Below, piece by piece: positions 20,773 to 30,429 of a DNA stretch of 64,000 nt. The number at the start of each line of letters is the position of its first letter. The first letter of the stretch is position 1. The notes beneath the pieces were generated by a model that saw only the letters and a program-made list of their open reading frames with translations, was not told the origin of the DNA and searched no databases. A program made the translations under genes and the position numbers. This stretch comes from Pseudomonas sp. WS 5079 (GTDB lineage Bacteria; Pseudomonadota; Gammaproteobacteria; Pseudomonadales; Pseudomonadaceae), in assembly GCF_012985465.1 (NCBI RefSeq), contig NZ_JAAQWN010000003.1:434001-498000 (forward strand), read 5' to 3'.

Positions 20773-21219
20773 ATGTTTGCCAAAATCGTTGCTGTTTCCC
20801 TGCTGACTCTGGCTAGCGGCCAGTTGCTTGCTGCAGAGTGCAAGGTCACTGTCGACTCCACCGACCAAATGTCCTTTGACACCAAGGCCATTGAAATCGA
20901 CAAGAGCTGCAAGACGTTCACCGTTGAGCTCAAGCACTCCGGTAACCTGCCAAAGAACGTCATGGGCCATAACTGGGTGCTGACCACTGAGGCTGATATG
21001 CAGCCGGTTGCAACCGAGGGCATGGCTGCCGGTATCGAAAACAACTACCTGAAAAAAGACGACGCCCGCATCATCGCCCACACCAAGATCATCGGCGCTG
21101 GCGAGACTGATTCGGTGACTTTCGACGTGTCCAAGCTCAAGGCTGACGGCAAGTACATGTTCTTCTGCTCGTTCCCAGGCCACATCTCGATGATGAAAGG
21201 CACTGTGACCCTGAAGTAA
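20773..21219 (+). CDS. azu: Azurin, periplasmic blue copper protein
   Basis: Type I copper protein that carries electrons in the periplasm, classically to nitrite reductase or cytochrome oxidases. 148 residues from the ATG at 20773, which has GGAG nine bases upstream; a longer in-frame start at 20731 has no such site. The signal peptide ([20 protein letters not shown]) is cleaved before [16 protein letters not shown]. Copper ligands are visible: His in NVMGHNW, Cys and His in FFCSFPGH, Met in ISMMKG. The disulphide cysteines of azurin (AECKV and DKSCKTF) are also present. Monocistronic, with an ANR-like box upstream and a REP element downstream. Confidence 0.97.
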   Translation: MFAKIVAVSLLTLASGQLLAAECKVTVDSTDQMSFDTKAIEIDKSCKTFTVELKHSGNLPKNVMGHNWVLTTEADMQPVATEGMAAGIENNYLKKDDARIIAHTKIIGAGETDSVTFDVSKLKADGKYMFFCSFPGHISMMKGTVTLK

Positions 21220-21231
21220 GGCCACAGGCCG

Positions 21232-21324
21232 CGTTATCGTTCATCACCGGCAAGCCCGCCCCCACATTTTGATGTATGAATACATTCAACTGTGGGAGCG
21301 GGCTTGCCGGTGATAGCGGCCTGA
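21232..21324 (+). repeat. REP-type palindromic repeat pair
   Basis: ATCACCGGCAAGCCCGCCCC and inverted GGGAGCGGGCTTGCCGGTGA between the convergent azurin and nadE genes. Confidence 0.85.
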
Positions 21325-21352
21325 CAATCAATACACAACCCCCCGCCTCACC

Positions 21353-22180
21353 TCAAGGCGCAAACGGCATCACCCGCTTGTGCTCAGTCTTGCGATAGGT
21401 CTCGCAGATAATCCTGAACGCTTCCTCACGCACCGGCTGGCCGTGCAGGAACGCATCGATCTCGGTATAGGTCACGCCATGGGACGCTTCATCCGGCTTG
21501 CCCGGTGACAGGTCTTCCAGGTCGGCCGTCGGGATTTTTTCCACCAGCGACTCCGGCGCACCAAAGTGCCGCGCAATCGCGCGTACCTGGTTTTTCACCA
21601 GCCCGCTCAACGGTGCCAGGTCGCACGCGCCATCACCGAACTTGGTGAAAAACCCCATCACCGCTTCCGCCGCATGGTCGGTGCCGATCACCAGGCCGCT
21701 CGCTGCGCCGGCGATAGTGTATTGCGCAACCATGCGCATCCGCGCCTTGGTATTGCCCAGCACAAAGTCACGAGACACCGCAGCCTTGCCTTCGAAGGCC
21801 GCTACTTCGTTGGCCAGGGCCTTGACCGCCGGGCCGATATTGACCGTGTGGCGTTCGTCGGGGTTGATAAAGTCCACGCTGGCCTGGGCATCGTGCTCGT
21901 CGAACTGGGTCTCGTAAGGCAGGCGCACCGCGATAAAGCGGTAAGCCTCATCACCTTTGAGCGCGCGCAGCTCTTTCATCGCCCGCTGGGCCAGCAGGCC
22001 TGCGGTCAGGGAGTCGACACCGCCGCTGATGCCCAGTACCAGGGTCTTGAGCCCCGAGTTGAGCAGGCAGTCCTGGATAAAGGTAATCCGCCGGGCCACT
22101 TCCGCCTCAAGGGCGGCGTGGTCCTGGAACGGTGGTTGGACCTTGAGCTGTTGGGCAATCTCACGCTGTACGGCTTGCAT
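21353..22180 (-). CDS. nadE: NH3-dependent NAD+ synthetase
   Basis: Last step of NAD synthesis: amidates nicotinic acid adenine dinucleotide with ammonia and ATP. 275 residues, the length of the single-domain ammonia-dependent form (no glutaminase domain). The N-type ATP pyrophosphatase P-loop SGGVDS lies in [17 protein letters not shown] (about 46-62). [29 protein letters not shown] (about 165-193) is the conserved substrate-binding block, and the C-terminus has EHKR. The ATG at 22180 is preceded by GAGGAG and lies 3 bp after the pncB stop, so the pair forms an NAD salvage operon. Confidence 0.96.
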   Translation of the reverse strand: MQAVQREIAQQLKVQPPFQDHAALEAEVARRITFIQDCLLNSGLKTLVLGISGGVDSLTAGLLAQRAMKELRALKGDEAYRFIAVRLPYETQFDEHDAQASVDFINPDERHTVNIGPAVKALANEVAAFEGKAAVSRDFVLGNTKARMRMVAQYTIAGAASGLVIGTDHAAEAVMGFFTKFGDGACDLAPLSGLVKNQVRAIARHFGAPESLVEKIPTADLEDLSPGKPDEASHGVTYTEIDAFLHGQPVREEAFRIICETYRKTEHKRVMPFAP

Positions 22181-22183
22181 GAT

Positions 22184-23398
22184 TCACTCCTCGCTAGAGA
22201 TGGCAGGTACTTTGAAAACGTGGCGCAAATAGGCGACGAAGTTCGGATCCGTGCAGTGGGTCTTGCCCGCTTCATCGGAGATCTTCGCCACGGGCTGGCC
22301 ATTGCAGGCGGTCATTTTAAGCACGATGCTCATCGGTTCCACACCTGGAATGTCACAGGTCAGGTTGGTGCCGATGCCAAAGCTGACATTGATCCGCCCG
22401 CGCAGCGCACGGAAAATCTCCAGGGCCTTGGGCAGCGTCAGGCTGTCGGAGAACACCAGGGTCTTGCTCATCGGCTCGATGCCCAGCTTGTGGTAATGGG
22501 CGATGGCTTTTTCGGCCCACTGCACCGGGTCGCCGGAGTCATGGCGCAGGCCGTCGAACAGCTTGGCGAAGTACAGATCGAAATCGCTGAGGAAGGCATC
22601 GGTGGTGATGCAGTCGGTCAGGGCGATGCCCAGGAGGCCACGGTACTCGCGGACCCAGCAATCGAGGGCGGCGATCTGGCTGTCGATCAGGCGCGGGCCC
22701 AGTTGCTGGTGGGCCATGATCCATTCATGGGCCATGGTGCCCAGGGGCTTCATGTCCAGCTCGCGGGCCAGGTGCACGTTGCTGGTGCCGACGAAGCGGC
22801 CGGGGAAGTCGTGCTTGAGCACATTCACCACTTCCTCCTGCACGCGGTAGGAAAAGCGCCGGCGGGTACCGAAGTCCGCGACCTGCAACTCGGCCAGTTC
22901 ATCGTTGCTGGCGTTGGCGGTCAGCCAGTCGAACTTGCGATACAACTGCTCACGGGCCTGCTCCAGGATGATGGTCTGGTAGCGATAACGGTTGCGCACT
23001 TCGCTGACGATGGCCAGCAACGGCACTTCAAACAGAATCACATGCAGCCAGGGGCCACGCAGGCGGATAAACAACTCGCCGTTCTCAATGCCGGTCTGCA
23101 CGTAGCGCAGGTTGAAGCGAAACAAGCCAAGGAAGCGCAGGAAGTCCGGCTTCATAAAGCTGATGCGTTCCAGGAAGCCCAACTGATCCGGGCTCAGGCT
23201 CAACTCGGCGAGGCGCTCGATCTGGTAGCGGATTTCTGCCAGGTAGGGGCGCAGGTCCTCGCTGTTACGGCAACGGAACTCCCATTCAACTTCCACATTG
23301 GGGTAGTTGTGCAGCACCGCCTGCATCATGGTCAGCTTGTAGAAGTCGGTGTCGAGCAGGTTCTGCACGATGCGATCGGCAAACACACTCTCGCTCAT
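22184..23398 (-). CDS. pncB: Nicotinate phosphoribosyltransferase
   Basis: Salvage enzyme that makes nicotinate mononucleotide from nicotinate and PRPP with ATP hydrolysis. 404 residues. It begins [20 protein letters not shown], with the conserved [12 protein letters not shown] block (about 17-28), and carries [10 protein letters not shown] (about 220) and [23 protein letters not shown] with the active-site histidine region. I place the start at the ATG at 23398 because GGAG lies 9 bases upstream; an upstream TTG at 23413 would absorb that site. Cotranscribed with nadE. Confidence 0.96.
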   Translation of the reverse strand: MSESVFADRIVQNLLDTDFYKLTMMQAVLHNYPNVEVEWEFRCRNSEDLRPYLAEIRYQIERLAELSLSPDQLGFLERISFMKPDFLRFLGLFRFNLRYVQTGIENGELFIRLRGPWLHVILFEVPLLAIVSEVRNRYRYQTIILEQAREQLYRKFDWLTANASNDELAELQVADFGTRRRFSYRVQEEVVNVLKHDFPGRFVGTSNVHLARELDMKPLGTMAHEWIMAHQQLGPRLIDSQIAALDCWVREYRGLLGIALTDCITTDAFLSDFDLYFAKLFDGLRHDSGDPVQWAEKAIAHYHKLGIEPMSKTLVFSDSLTLPKALEIFRALRGRINVSFGIGTNLTCDIPGVEPMSIVLKMTACNGQPVAKISDEAGKTHCTDPNFVAYLRHVFKVPAISSEE

Positions 23399-23786
23399 GG
23401 CGGGAATCTCCAAACGGGGCGGCGATGGCGCCGACCTTGTACGCGCAATTAAAGGAAGGGTGCTAGTGGCGCATAGATTTGTGCCGTTTTGCCAGCAGTT
23501 TTTTTGCTAGGGCCACCCAGGCCGATATTGGCCACTGTGAGCCTCAATGACGTCATGCCGATCCCGGTGCTCAAGGTGAGAAAAAGGAATCGAGAAGTTC
23601 CCTTCTGGGAAAGACGAATGCTCCGACATTACTGGGTGATAAAGAGCCTTTACCCTCCTGGCTCTTTGTGAAGAGGCTTACCCAGGGACTGACATGAATG
23701 ATATCCAGCACTGTATCAGCAGGTTCGAGCCACACGTTTCAGCGAAGGGGCGACCCGGTGTCTTGTGTGCTGAATAGGGAGCGCCA
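23399..23786. other. Intergenic region before vgrG
   Basis: 388 bp between divergent pncB and vgrG. It contains an inverted repeat AAAGAGCC / GGCTCTTT at about 23641-23668, without a T tail, and short A/T-rich stretches that could hold the vgrG promoter. I find no gene with a credible start and composition in it. Confidence 0.5.
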
Positions 23787-26156
23787 ATGAATTCGACTCC
23801 CTTTTTCGACCACAGCCGACACACCCTGAGGGTGCGCAACGTTGAGCCCCGCCTTGATGTCTTGAATTTCACCGGCGAAGAGCGGCTTAGCCTGCCCTTT
23901 GTCTATCGTGTTGAGTTCACCTGTATCGAGCGTGATCTTACTGCCGGTGCCATGATTGGGCAGAGTGCCAGTTTCAGCATGAATGGTGCGCCGCAAAATG
24001 TGCAGAGGCGCGGTTTCACCCCACTGGCGGCTAAACCACTGCGCACACTTCATGGCGTGGTCACCGGATTCAAGCGCCTGTCCGGCTCGCTGGACGAAGC
24101 CCGCTACGAAGTCATCCTGGAACCGCGTCTGGCGTTGCTGGGACGGGGCCAACAATTTCGTATCTATCAACACCAATCAGTACCGGACATTGTCGAAAGT
24201 ATCCTGCGCAGCCGCCACGATTTTGAAGGCCAGGACTTTCTCTTCAGCCTGGTGCGCGAATACCCCAAGCGCGAACAGGTCATGCAATACGGCGAAAGCG
24301 ACCTGGCCTTTATCTCGCGTCTGCTGGCCGACGTGGGCATCTGGTACCGCCTCACCCGCGACGAACGCCTGAACATCGACGTGGTGGAATTTCACGATGA
24401 TCAGCGTCACTACCAGTTCGACGTCGAGCTGCCTTACCGTCCGCAGTCCGGCACCAGCAGCAGCGGGCAAGACGGCGTGTGGGCCTTGCAATCGAGCCAT
24501 CAGGTGGTGGAGCAGCACGTCAACATCCGCGCCTACTACCACCGTGTCGCCAACGCCCAACTCAACGGCGACGTCGACCAAAGCCGTGGCGCGAGTACCA
24601 CCTACGGCGAGGCCTATCACTACGCTGAACCCTACACCGGCCTCGGCGATCCTCATGCCCAGGACGAAGACCTGCAAAGTGAAAGCGGTTTTTTCTACGC
24701 ACGCCTGCGTCACGAACGCTACCTCAACGACCAGACTCACCTCAGCGGCACCAGCAGCAGCGCCACCCTGGCACCCGGCCAAGTCCTGAAAATCTCCGGC
24801 GGCGCCCCGCAAGCCTTTGGCCCCGGTGCGGTGATTACCCACCTGACCACCCGTGCTGCTCGTGATCGCAGTTTTGAGGTCAACTTTGAGGCGATTCCTT
24901 ACTCGGAAACTGTGTGCTTCCGCCCCCCGCTGCAAAAAAAGCCACAAATCGCCGGCACCGTCCCGGCCCGCGTCACCAGCCCGCAGGAGCACGACCCGTA
25001 CGGCCATATCGATATCGAAGGTCGATACAAAGTTAACTTCCTCTTCGACCGCGACAGCTGGAAACCCGGCGAAGAAAGCCTGTGGTTACGCCTGGCCCGC
25101 CCATACGCCGGCGACACCCACGGCCTGCACCTGCCGCTGATCCCCGGCACCGAAGTGGCCATCGCCTTCGAACAGGGCGACCCCGACCGGCCCTACATTG
25201 CCCATGCGTTGCACGACAGCCAGCATGTCGACCACGTGACCTTGCGCAACTACAAACGCAACGTGCTGCGTACGCCGGCGAATAACAAACTGCGTATGGA
25301 TGACACGCGGGGGCAGGAGCACGTCAAGCTCAGTACGGAGTACAGCGGTAAGAGCCAGCTCAACCTGGGGTATGTCGTCGATGGCCAGAGACAGCCACGA
25401 GGCCAGGGCGCGGAGTTGCGCACGGACGGGCATGCCGCTATCCGGGCGGGCAGCGGCGTCTTCATCAGTGCTGACGCGCAATCCAAAGCTCAGGGGCAGA
25501 TGCTGGAAATGGATGCCACCTTGGGCCGGTTACAGCGGGCCGGCGACCAGTTGGACGGGTTGTCGGTCGATGCCCAGGCCGCCAACGCGGATCCAGCGGA
25601 TGTGCAGGCGCAACTGACGTTGATGCGAGACCAACTCGATACGCTCAAAGCGGCTGTGGTGCTTCTTAGTGCTCCCCAGGGCATCGTTCTCACCAGCGGC
25701 AAGCATTTGCAGTTGGCTGCGCAGGGCAACCTGATGATTAACGTCGGGGCAGAGGCTGATATCAGCGTGATCAAGCGACTATTTATAGGCGTGGGTCAGG
25801 GGGTAAGCCTGTTTGTGCGCAAGCTGGGCATCAAGCTGATCGCCAACCAAGGGCCGGTGAGTGTGAAGGCACAGAACGACACCCTGGAACTGATGGCCCG
25901 CCATGGCCTGGAGATCATCAGTACCGAAGATGAAGTTCGCATCGTTGCGAAAAAGAAAATCACCCTCAATGCAGGGGGCAGTTACATCACCTTTGATCAG
26001 AGCCGCATCGAGTCCGGTACCCCAGGGGACTACAACATCAAGTCGGGGCACTTCGACTATCTGGGCCCCGCTCAGCAAGTACTGGAAATGCCGCAGCCAC
26101 CTCAATTGACCGAGCATAAATCCAAGTCCCTGGGACTGATGGATTTCTCTGGCTGA
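23787..26156 (+). CDS. vgrG: T6SS spike protein VgrG (TssI) with DUF2345
   Basis: Trimeric spike protein at the tip of the type VI secretion tube; carries effectors out of the cell. 789 residues. The N-terminal gp27-like part (about 1-370) has FTGEERLSLPFVYRVEFTC and YGESDLAFISRLLADVGIWYRL. The gp5-like OB fold follows (about 390-500; YGHIDIEGRYKVNFLFDRD, SLWLRLARPYAG, PGTEVAIAFEQGDPDRP). The C-terminus (about 600-789) is a DUF2345 beta-helix extension (SGKHLQLAAQGNLMINVGAE, ITLNAGGSYITF). GGGAG precedes the ATG. No other T6SS structural genes are intact nearby, so this is an orphan vgrG island that relies on a T6SS encoded elsewhere. The effector gene follows after 30 bp. Confidence 0.95.
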   Translation: MNSTPFFDHSRHTLRVRNVEPRLDVLNFTGEERLSLPFVYRVEFTCIERDLTAGAMIGQSASFSMNGAPQNVQRRGFTPLAAKPLRTLHGVVTGFKRLSGSLDEARYEVILEPRLALLGRGQQFRIYQHQSVPDIVESILRSRHDFEGQDFLFSLVREYPKREQVMQYGESDLAFISRLLADVGIWYRLTRDERLNIDVVEFHDDQRHYQFDVELPYRPQSGTSSSGQDGVWALQSSHQVVEQHVNIRAYYHRVANAQLNGDVDQSRGASTTYGEAYHYAEPYTGLGDPHAQDEDLQSESGFFYARLRHERYLNDQTHLSGTSSSATLAPGQVLKISGGAPQAFGPGAVITHLTTRAARDRSFEVNFEAIPYSETVCFRPPLQKKPQIAGTVPARVTSPQEHDPYGHIDIEGRYKVNFLFDRDSWKPGEESLWLRLARPYAGDTHGLHLPLIPGTEVAIAFEQGDPDRPYIAHALHDSQHVDHVTLRNYKRNVLRTPANNKLRMDDTRGQEHVKLSTEYSGKSQLNLGYVVDGQRQPRGQGAELRTDGHAAIRAGSGVFISADAQSKAQGQMLEMDATLGRLQRAGDQLDGLSVDAQAANADPADVQAQLTLMRDQLDTLKAAVVLLSAPQGIVLTSGKHLQLAAQGNLMINVGAEADISVIKRLFIGVGQGVSLFVRKLGIKLIANQGPVSVKAQNDTLELMARHGLEIISTEDEVRIVAKKKITLNAGGSYITFDQSRIESGTPGDYNIKSGHFDYLGPAQQVLEMPQPPQLTEHKSKSLGLMDFSG

Positions 26157-26186
26157 TCCCTTTGCAAACCAGGAGTGAAGCACACC

Positions 26187-28853
26187 ATGGCCAATTCGTT
26201 ACTTCGGTTTCTTGATTTCTTCAGCAGTTACCGGGAGGCACAAGTCTATGCGTCAGATGCCCCAATCTTGCCGACGCTAGATACACATCCCATTCAGCCT
26301 CATGCGCTGGCCCCAGCAAGCGCCGCGACTCCGCAACCGCTGAAGAACTGGAGCCATCCCTTCAAGGATAAAAATCCCCCACTGCTGCAATTAACCCAAT
26401 TGGCCAAGGCGGCATCGGGTTACTACCCGTTAGGACGCAATGGCCTGTGGCACGGTGGCGTGCATTTTGACAGCGGTACCGCAGGCTCTCTGGAACAACA
26501 ATCCAGCGTGCATTGCTTGGCCGACGGCGAAGTGGTGGCTTACCGCATCGACGAGCACTCGCCGACCACGAGCTACTTCGTCAATACACTGATTGTGCAA
26601 AAGCCCTTTTCACGTAATTTTGTGCTGGCACGTCATCGACTCGAAGCTCCGAAGATCGAGGGCAGTACGGACATGCCGCCCTGCTTGACCTTCTACAGCC
26701 TGTACATGCACTTGCAGGATTGGACGGTTCATCAGCGTGACCCTGCCATCGCCCGCCCGGCGTTCTGGCCCGAGGGGCAGAGCCGTCGGGTCAAGGCAAC
26801 GGTAAAAGACGTACTCCTAGGGCATCCTGGGCAGCAGGGCCTGAATGTGCGTAACCAGGTACAGCGGGGCAAAGTACTCGCTCTCCTGCCACGAGGCGCG
26901 GAGGTGACCGTCAGCGGTGAGGGTGAGTTTCGAAAACTGGAAAACTCCAACGGGCCAGATGTCCTGAAAAGTGCCGATGGCTCGCTGCGCGGCTACCTTT
27001 TCTTTGACAAGCTGGAACCTATCGCTGGAGGTGAGTTTCGCATCAACGCCACCGCTCTGAATGTCCGCGAAGAAGCGAATGCCAGCAGTACCATTATTAC
27101 GACGTTGCCAAATGGCACGGAAGTGACAATCAGCGGTGAGGGGGCGTTTCGAAAGCTGGAGCGAGTGAACCAGTACGTTCATTTCAATTCGCTGGAGGGT
27201 GCGCGAGAACCTATGGCTGACCGCATCGTGGTCCTTGACCAGCCCATAGCCATCAAGGCCGGCGAGCTAATCGGTCACATCGGCAAGTATCAAGACAGTT
27301 GTGCAGAGCACCCGGAAAAGAAGTTGCACCTGGAAGTATTCAGTGGCGATGAGGTGGAAACGTTCATCGAGGCCAGCCGGGACTGGGCAAAGCGACTGCC
27401 CGCTATTAGCAAGAGCTGGCTAAAAATTGCCAAGGGCACCGCCGTGGTGGCACATCAGCCTGCTTTCAACGCCACACAGCCGCCCACCCTGAGGGACGCC
27501 AGCACTCCCAGCGATGCCGATCTATTGGTACCTAAGAGCCTGCTCGATGGCCTACTTGCTGAGAACAAAATCGTGGTCCCTGCGACGGCAGAACGCAAAG
27601 CCTGCAACTGGTACCGCCTTGATGGGCTGCTCCACGATGCCAGCAATACGTTGCTCAACGGCTGGGTACACGAAGAAGTTGGGGTCACCCTCTGGGTTAA
27701 TCCTTGGTCGTGGGAGGGCTACGATACGATCTTCAACTACGACACCCCTCGGCAAGCTTTGGCCTCCTTCCTCCGGGCCGCTAACCGCTTCAGTGAGGAC
27801 CAACTCGAACGTCATGGCGCCTTGGCAGATGCGTCGGACAAAGGGCCGATGAAGAGTCGTCTGTACGACATCATCGACCGTGACCACGATGGGAAAATGA
27901 CCGCTGAAGAGTTGCAAGCAGCGATTAGCCTACCAGCGCACGCGCAATCGCTGTCGCAGTTAGTCATTCATTACGAAAGCGAGTGGCACTACAAGCCGAA
28001 GAAGTGGGACGCGCTGGACGAAGTGCTTGGTCATAGTGGTTCGACCCCGCACCTTAACTGGTTGGCGGAGAAAGAGCGGATCAAGCAAATGAGTTGGTGG
28101 GATGAGGTGGCAACAAAGGTTGGACTACCGGCGGATGGGCAGGTGTATCACATCCACCCGGTGGGGCTGGCGGGCAGGTTTCAAGCTAGTGAGCGGAGAA
28201 TTACAGTAGAACTTTTGGAAAGGGTAACTGGTAAGTCGGGCAACTGGTTCACAGGGCGTGGGGGAGGTCGTGCGTTCGTGCGAGAGTTTGAAGAGAAATA
28301 TCCACGAATATATAAGTATGATAAGCATAGGTTTGTTGTCGAGCTAAATGATGCTCTTGAGCGGTATGAAATAATAACCCCGTACCAGCAGGCGCACTTT
28401 ATTGCTCAATGTTTCCATGAGTCTGCCGCCTTTGAAACAGCAGTTGAGTTTGCCGCCGGTACACAGTATGACCCTGGAAGGCATTCTGGTGCTATAGTTA
28501 ACGGTAATACGGAGATTGGCGATGGTCCAAAATATAAGGGGAGGGGACTGATTCAACTCACATGGAAAAACAACTATGTCGCTTATTCTAGTTATAGGGG
28601 AGTTGATTTTGTTAGTGTTCCGAATATGCTCGCTGAAAATATGTTCGATGCTATAGATGTTTCGTGTTGGTATTGGCGGCATAATGGAGCTGTCAGTAGG
28701 CGGCATAATGCACAGGGTGATATTAATGTCTTGGTGGATAATGAGCCTGGTAATGTTCGGCTTGTGACTTTGGCCGTGAATGGGGGCGATAATGGCCTGC
28801 ATGAGCGCGTGGAGGTATACGAGGCAATACGAAAAGAGTGGGGGCTAGCATAA
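26187..28853 (+). CDS. Modular T6SS cell-wall effector ending in a GH19-type domain
   Basis: 888-residue probable T6SS cargo of the upstream VgrG. Start: ATG at 26187 after AGGAG; the GTG at 26175 is closer to that site and less likely. Residues about 85-200 and 355-390 resemble an M23/LytM-like fold (GLWHGGVHFDSG, VHCLADGEVVAY, KKLHLEVFSGDE) interrupted by two SH3b-like repeats (about 217-275 and 285-345; LNVRNQ and ALNVREE). An EF-hand-like loop DRDHDGKMTAEE is near 561. The scaffold ends at VYHIHPVGL (about 652-660). The rest (about 665-888) is a GH19 chitinase/endolysin-type domain: QCFHESAAFE with the presumed catalytic Glu, and GPKYKGRGLIQLTWKNNY. From about 28170 the bases become clearly A+T richer, consistent with a transferred toxin tip. 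The stop overlaps the immunity gene start (TAATG). Confidence 0.88.
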   Translation: MANSLLRFLDFFSSYREAQVYASDAPILPTLDTHPIQPHALAPASAATPQPLKNWSHPFKDKNPPLLQLTQLAKAASGYYPLGRNGLWHGGVHFDSGTAGSLEQQSSVHCLADGEVVAYRIDEHSPTTSYFVNTLIVQKPFSRNFVLARHRLEAPKIEGSTDMPPCLTFYSLYMHLQDWTVHQRDPAIARPAFWPEGQSRRVKATVKDVLLGHPGQQGLNVRNQVQRGKVLALLPRGAEVTVSGEGEFRKLENSNGPDVLKSADGSLRGYLFFDKLEPIAGGEFRINATALNVREEANASSTIITTLPNGTEVTISGEGAFRKLERVNQYVHFNSLEGAREPMADRIVVLDQPIAIKAGELIGHIGKYQDSCAEHPEKKLHLEVFSGDEVETFIEASRDWAKRLPAISKSWLKIAKGTAVVAHQPAFNATQPPTLRDASTPSDADLLVPKSLLDGLLAENKIVVPATAERKACNWYRLDGLLHDASNTLLNGWVHEEVGVTLWVNPWSWEGYDTIFNYDTPRQALASFLRAANRFSEDQLERHGALADASDKGPMKSRLYDIIDRDHDGKMTAEELQAAISLPAHAQSLSQLVIHYESEWHYKPKKWDALDEVLGHSGSTPHLNWLAEKERIKQMSWWDEVATKVGLPADGQVYHIHPVGLAGRFQASERRITVELLERVTGKSGNWFTGRGGGRAFVREFEEKYPRIYKYDKHRFVVELNDALERYEIITPYQQAHFIAQCFHESAAFETAVEFAAGTQYDPGRHSGAIVNGNTEIGDGPKYKGRGLIQLTWKNNYVAYSSYRGVDFVSVPNMLAENMFDAIDVSCWYWRHNGAVSRRHNAQGDINVLVDNEPGNVRLVTLAVNGGDNGLHERVEVYEAIRKEWGLA
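27513..28162 (+). repeat. Scaffold segment duplicated downstream (copy A)
   Basis: 650 bp of the intact effector, from GATGCCGATCTATTGG to CCACCCGGT, recurs at 29779-30429 with only about four substitutions and one inserted base. It encodes the EF-hand part of the scaffold and ends within the VYHIHPVGL codons. Confidence 0.95.
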
Positions 28854-29644
28854 TGAGTAGGATGAACTCTTCTATTGCGATGGCAGGTGGGCTATCTCTT
28901 TACTTTGCTTTTTCATCTGTGGCTTATGCTAGTGGATCTTTGCCGATACTAGAGGTGGAGAGTCGCTTTCCTCTTAAGCTATCCGTTTTTGAGCAAGGAA
29001 AGTCATATGGCTTATCGCCACCTGGCGATTTTATGCGTGAAATTGAGGACGTGTATGAGGATGTTCATGTTGAGGATTTGACTGGGGATGGGGTAGGGGA
29101 AGTTGTTTTTAACTTGGGCGGGGGAAGGGTAAACGCTTGTTCAAGGGTGCTGCATTATACCGATAGCGATCGATCATTGAGTGAATTGATGTTCAGCGGG
29201 GGCGGGCTGTGTGATTTTAAAATTCGCCATGGCTATGTTATTAGCTCTTATAAGGACGGAGCAGTATGGGCTGAGGATGTCTATGTTGTTAAAGGTGGGA
29301 AGGCGTACATTAAAATCTCGGATCGTTGCGTTGGGTGTGGAGAAATAGTTCGGAAAGAATATCTCCCTGATGGTTCGTTTGTTAGGCTGTTAGTGTCTGA
29401 TGAAGTTGATTTTGAAAAGCGAACTCCACTGATCGCTAAGGTGGCTTCTCTCCAGGCTTGGATTTTTTCTTCGCTAGGCGCTGCGCAACCGACAAGAAAG
29501 TATTTGATACGTGGGGATGAAGTTACGATTCTTGGAGGGGGAAAGGCGCGCGGTGAAGAATGGATTGAATTTAGATTCTCAGGAAGTACCACTACTGAAG
29601 GATGGCTTAAGTGTAGCGATCTTGATGGCTGTAATGAGTTTTAG
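28853..29644 (+). CDS. Probable periplasmic immunity protein for the GH19-type effector
   Basis: 263-residue protein beginning MSRMNSSIAMAGGLSLYFAF with a signal peptide cleaved around AYA-SGSLP (about residue 26). The mature part resembles the VCBS/XAC2610-like beta fold in places (DLTGDGVGEVVFNLGGG, about 80) and ends in an SH3-like module (YLIRGDEVTILGGG ... EWIEFRF ... GWLKCSDLDGC). Export to the periplasm is what is expected for protection against a cell-wall hydrolase. The ATG is in TAATG, overlapping the effector stop, and the DNA shares the A+T-rich composition of the toxin end. Immunity is inferred from position, coupling and signal peptide, not from a recognised family. Confidence 0.8.
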   Translation: MSRMNSSIAMAGGLSLYFAFSSVAYASGSLPILEVESRFPLKLSVFEQGKSYGLSPPGDFMREIEDVYEDVHVEDLTGDGVGEVVFNLGGGRVNACSRVLHYTDSDRSLSELMFSGGGLCDFKIRHGYVISSYKDGAVWAEDVYVVKGGKAYIKISDRCVGCGEIVRKEYLPDGSFVRLLVSDEVDFEKRTPLIAKVASLQAWIFSSLGAAQPTRKYLIRGDEVTILGGGKARGEEWIEFRFSGSTTTEGWLKCSDLDGCNEF

Positions 29645-29778
29645 TGTGTGAGTCATTCGCGGAAACAATAGGGGGTTTTAGCAATATATATTAAAGAAGC
29701 TCCAGGATTGTTGCAGTATGAGCAAGGCCGAAATAGAGCCAGGTACCTTAGGGGGGAATTAAGATTGAAAGCTATAGT

Positions 29779-30429
29779 GATGCCGATCTATTGGTACCTA
29801 AGAGCCTGCTCGATGGCCTACTTGCTGAGAACAAAATCGTGGTCCCTGCGACGGCAGAACGCAAAGCCTGCAACTGGTACCGCCTTGATGGGCTGCTCCA
29901 CGATGCCAGCAATACGTTGCTCAACGGCTGGGTACGCGAAGAAGTTGGGGTCACCCTCTGGGTTAATCCTTGGTCGTGGGAGGGCTACGATACGATCTTC
30001 AACTACGACACCCCTCGGCAAGCTTTGGCCTCCTTCCTCCGGGCCGCTAACCGCTTCAGTGAGGACCAACTCGAACGTCATGGCGCCTTGGCAGATGCGT
30101 CGGACAAAGGGCCGATGAAGAGTCGTCTGTACGACATCATCGACCGTGACCACGATGGGAAAATGACCGCTGAAGAGTTGCAAGCAGCGATTAGCGCTAC
30201 CAGCGCACGCGCAATCGCTGTCGCAGTTAGTCATTCATTACGAAAGCGAGTGGCACTACAAGCCGCAGAAGTGGGACGCGCTGGACGAAGTGCTTGGTCA
30301 TAGTGGTTCGACCCCGCACCTTAACTGGTTGGCGGAGAAAGAGCGGATCAAGCAAATGAGTTGGTGGGATGAGGTGGCGACAAAGGTTGGACTACCGGCG
30401 CATGGGCAGGTGTATCACATCCACCCGGT
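29779..30429 (+). repeat. Scaffold segment, duplicated (copy B) with a +1 insertion
   Basis: Near-identical copy of 27513-28162. One extra base near 30195 (GATTAGCGCTACC against GATTAGCCTACC) shifts the reading frame. The match stops at CCCGGT, the same point at which the two toxin ends diverge. Confidence 0.95.

Noticed and set aside
23641..23668. Rho-independent terminator before vgrG
   Set aside because: The inverted repeat has no T tail and no gene ends just upstream of it in that direction.
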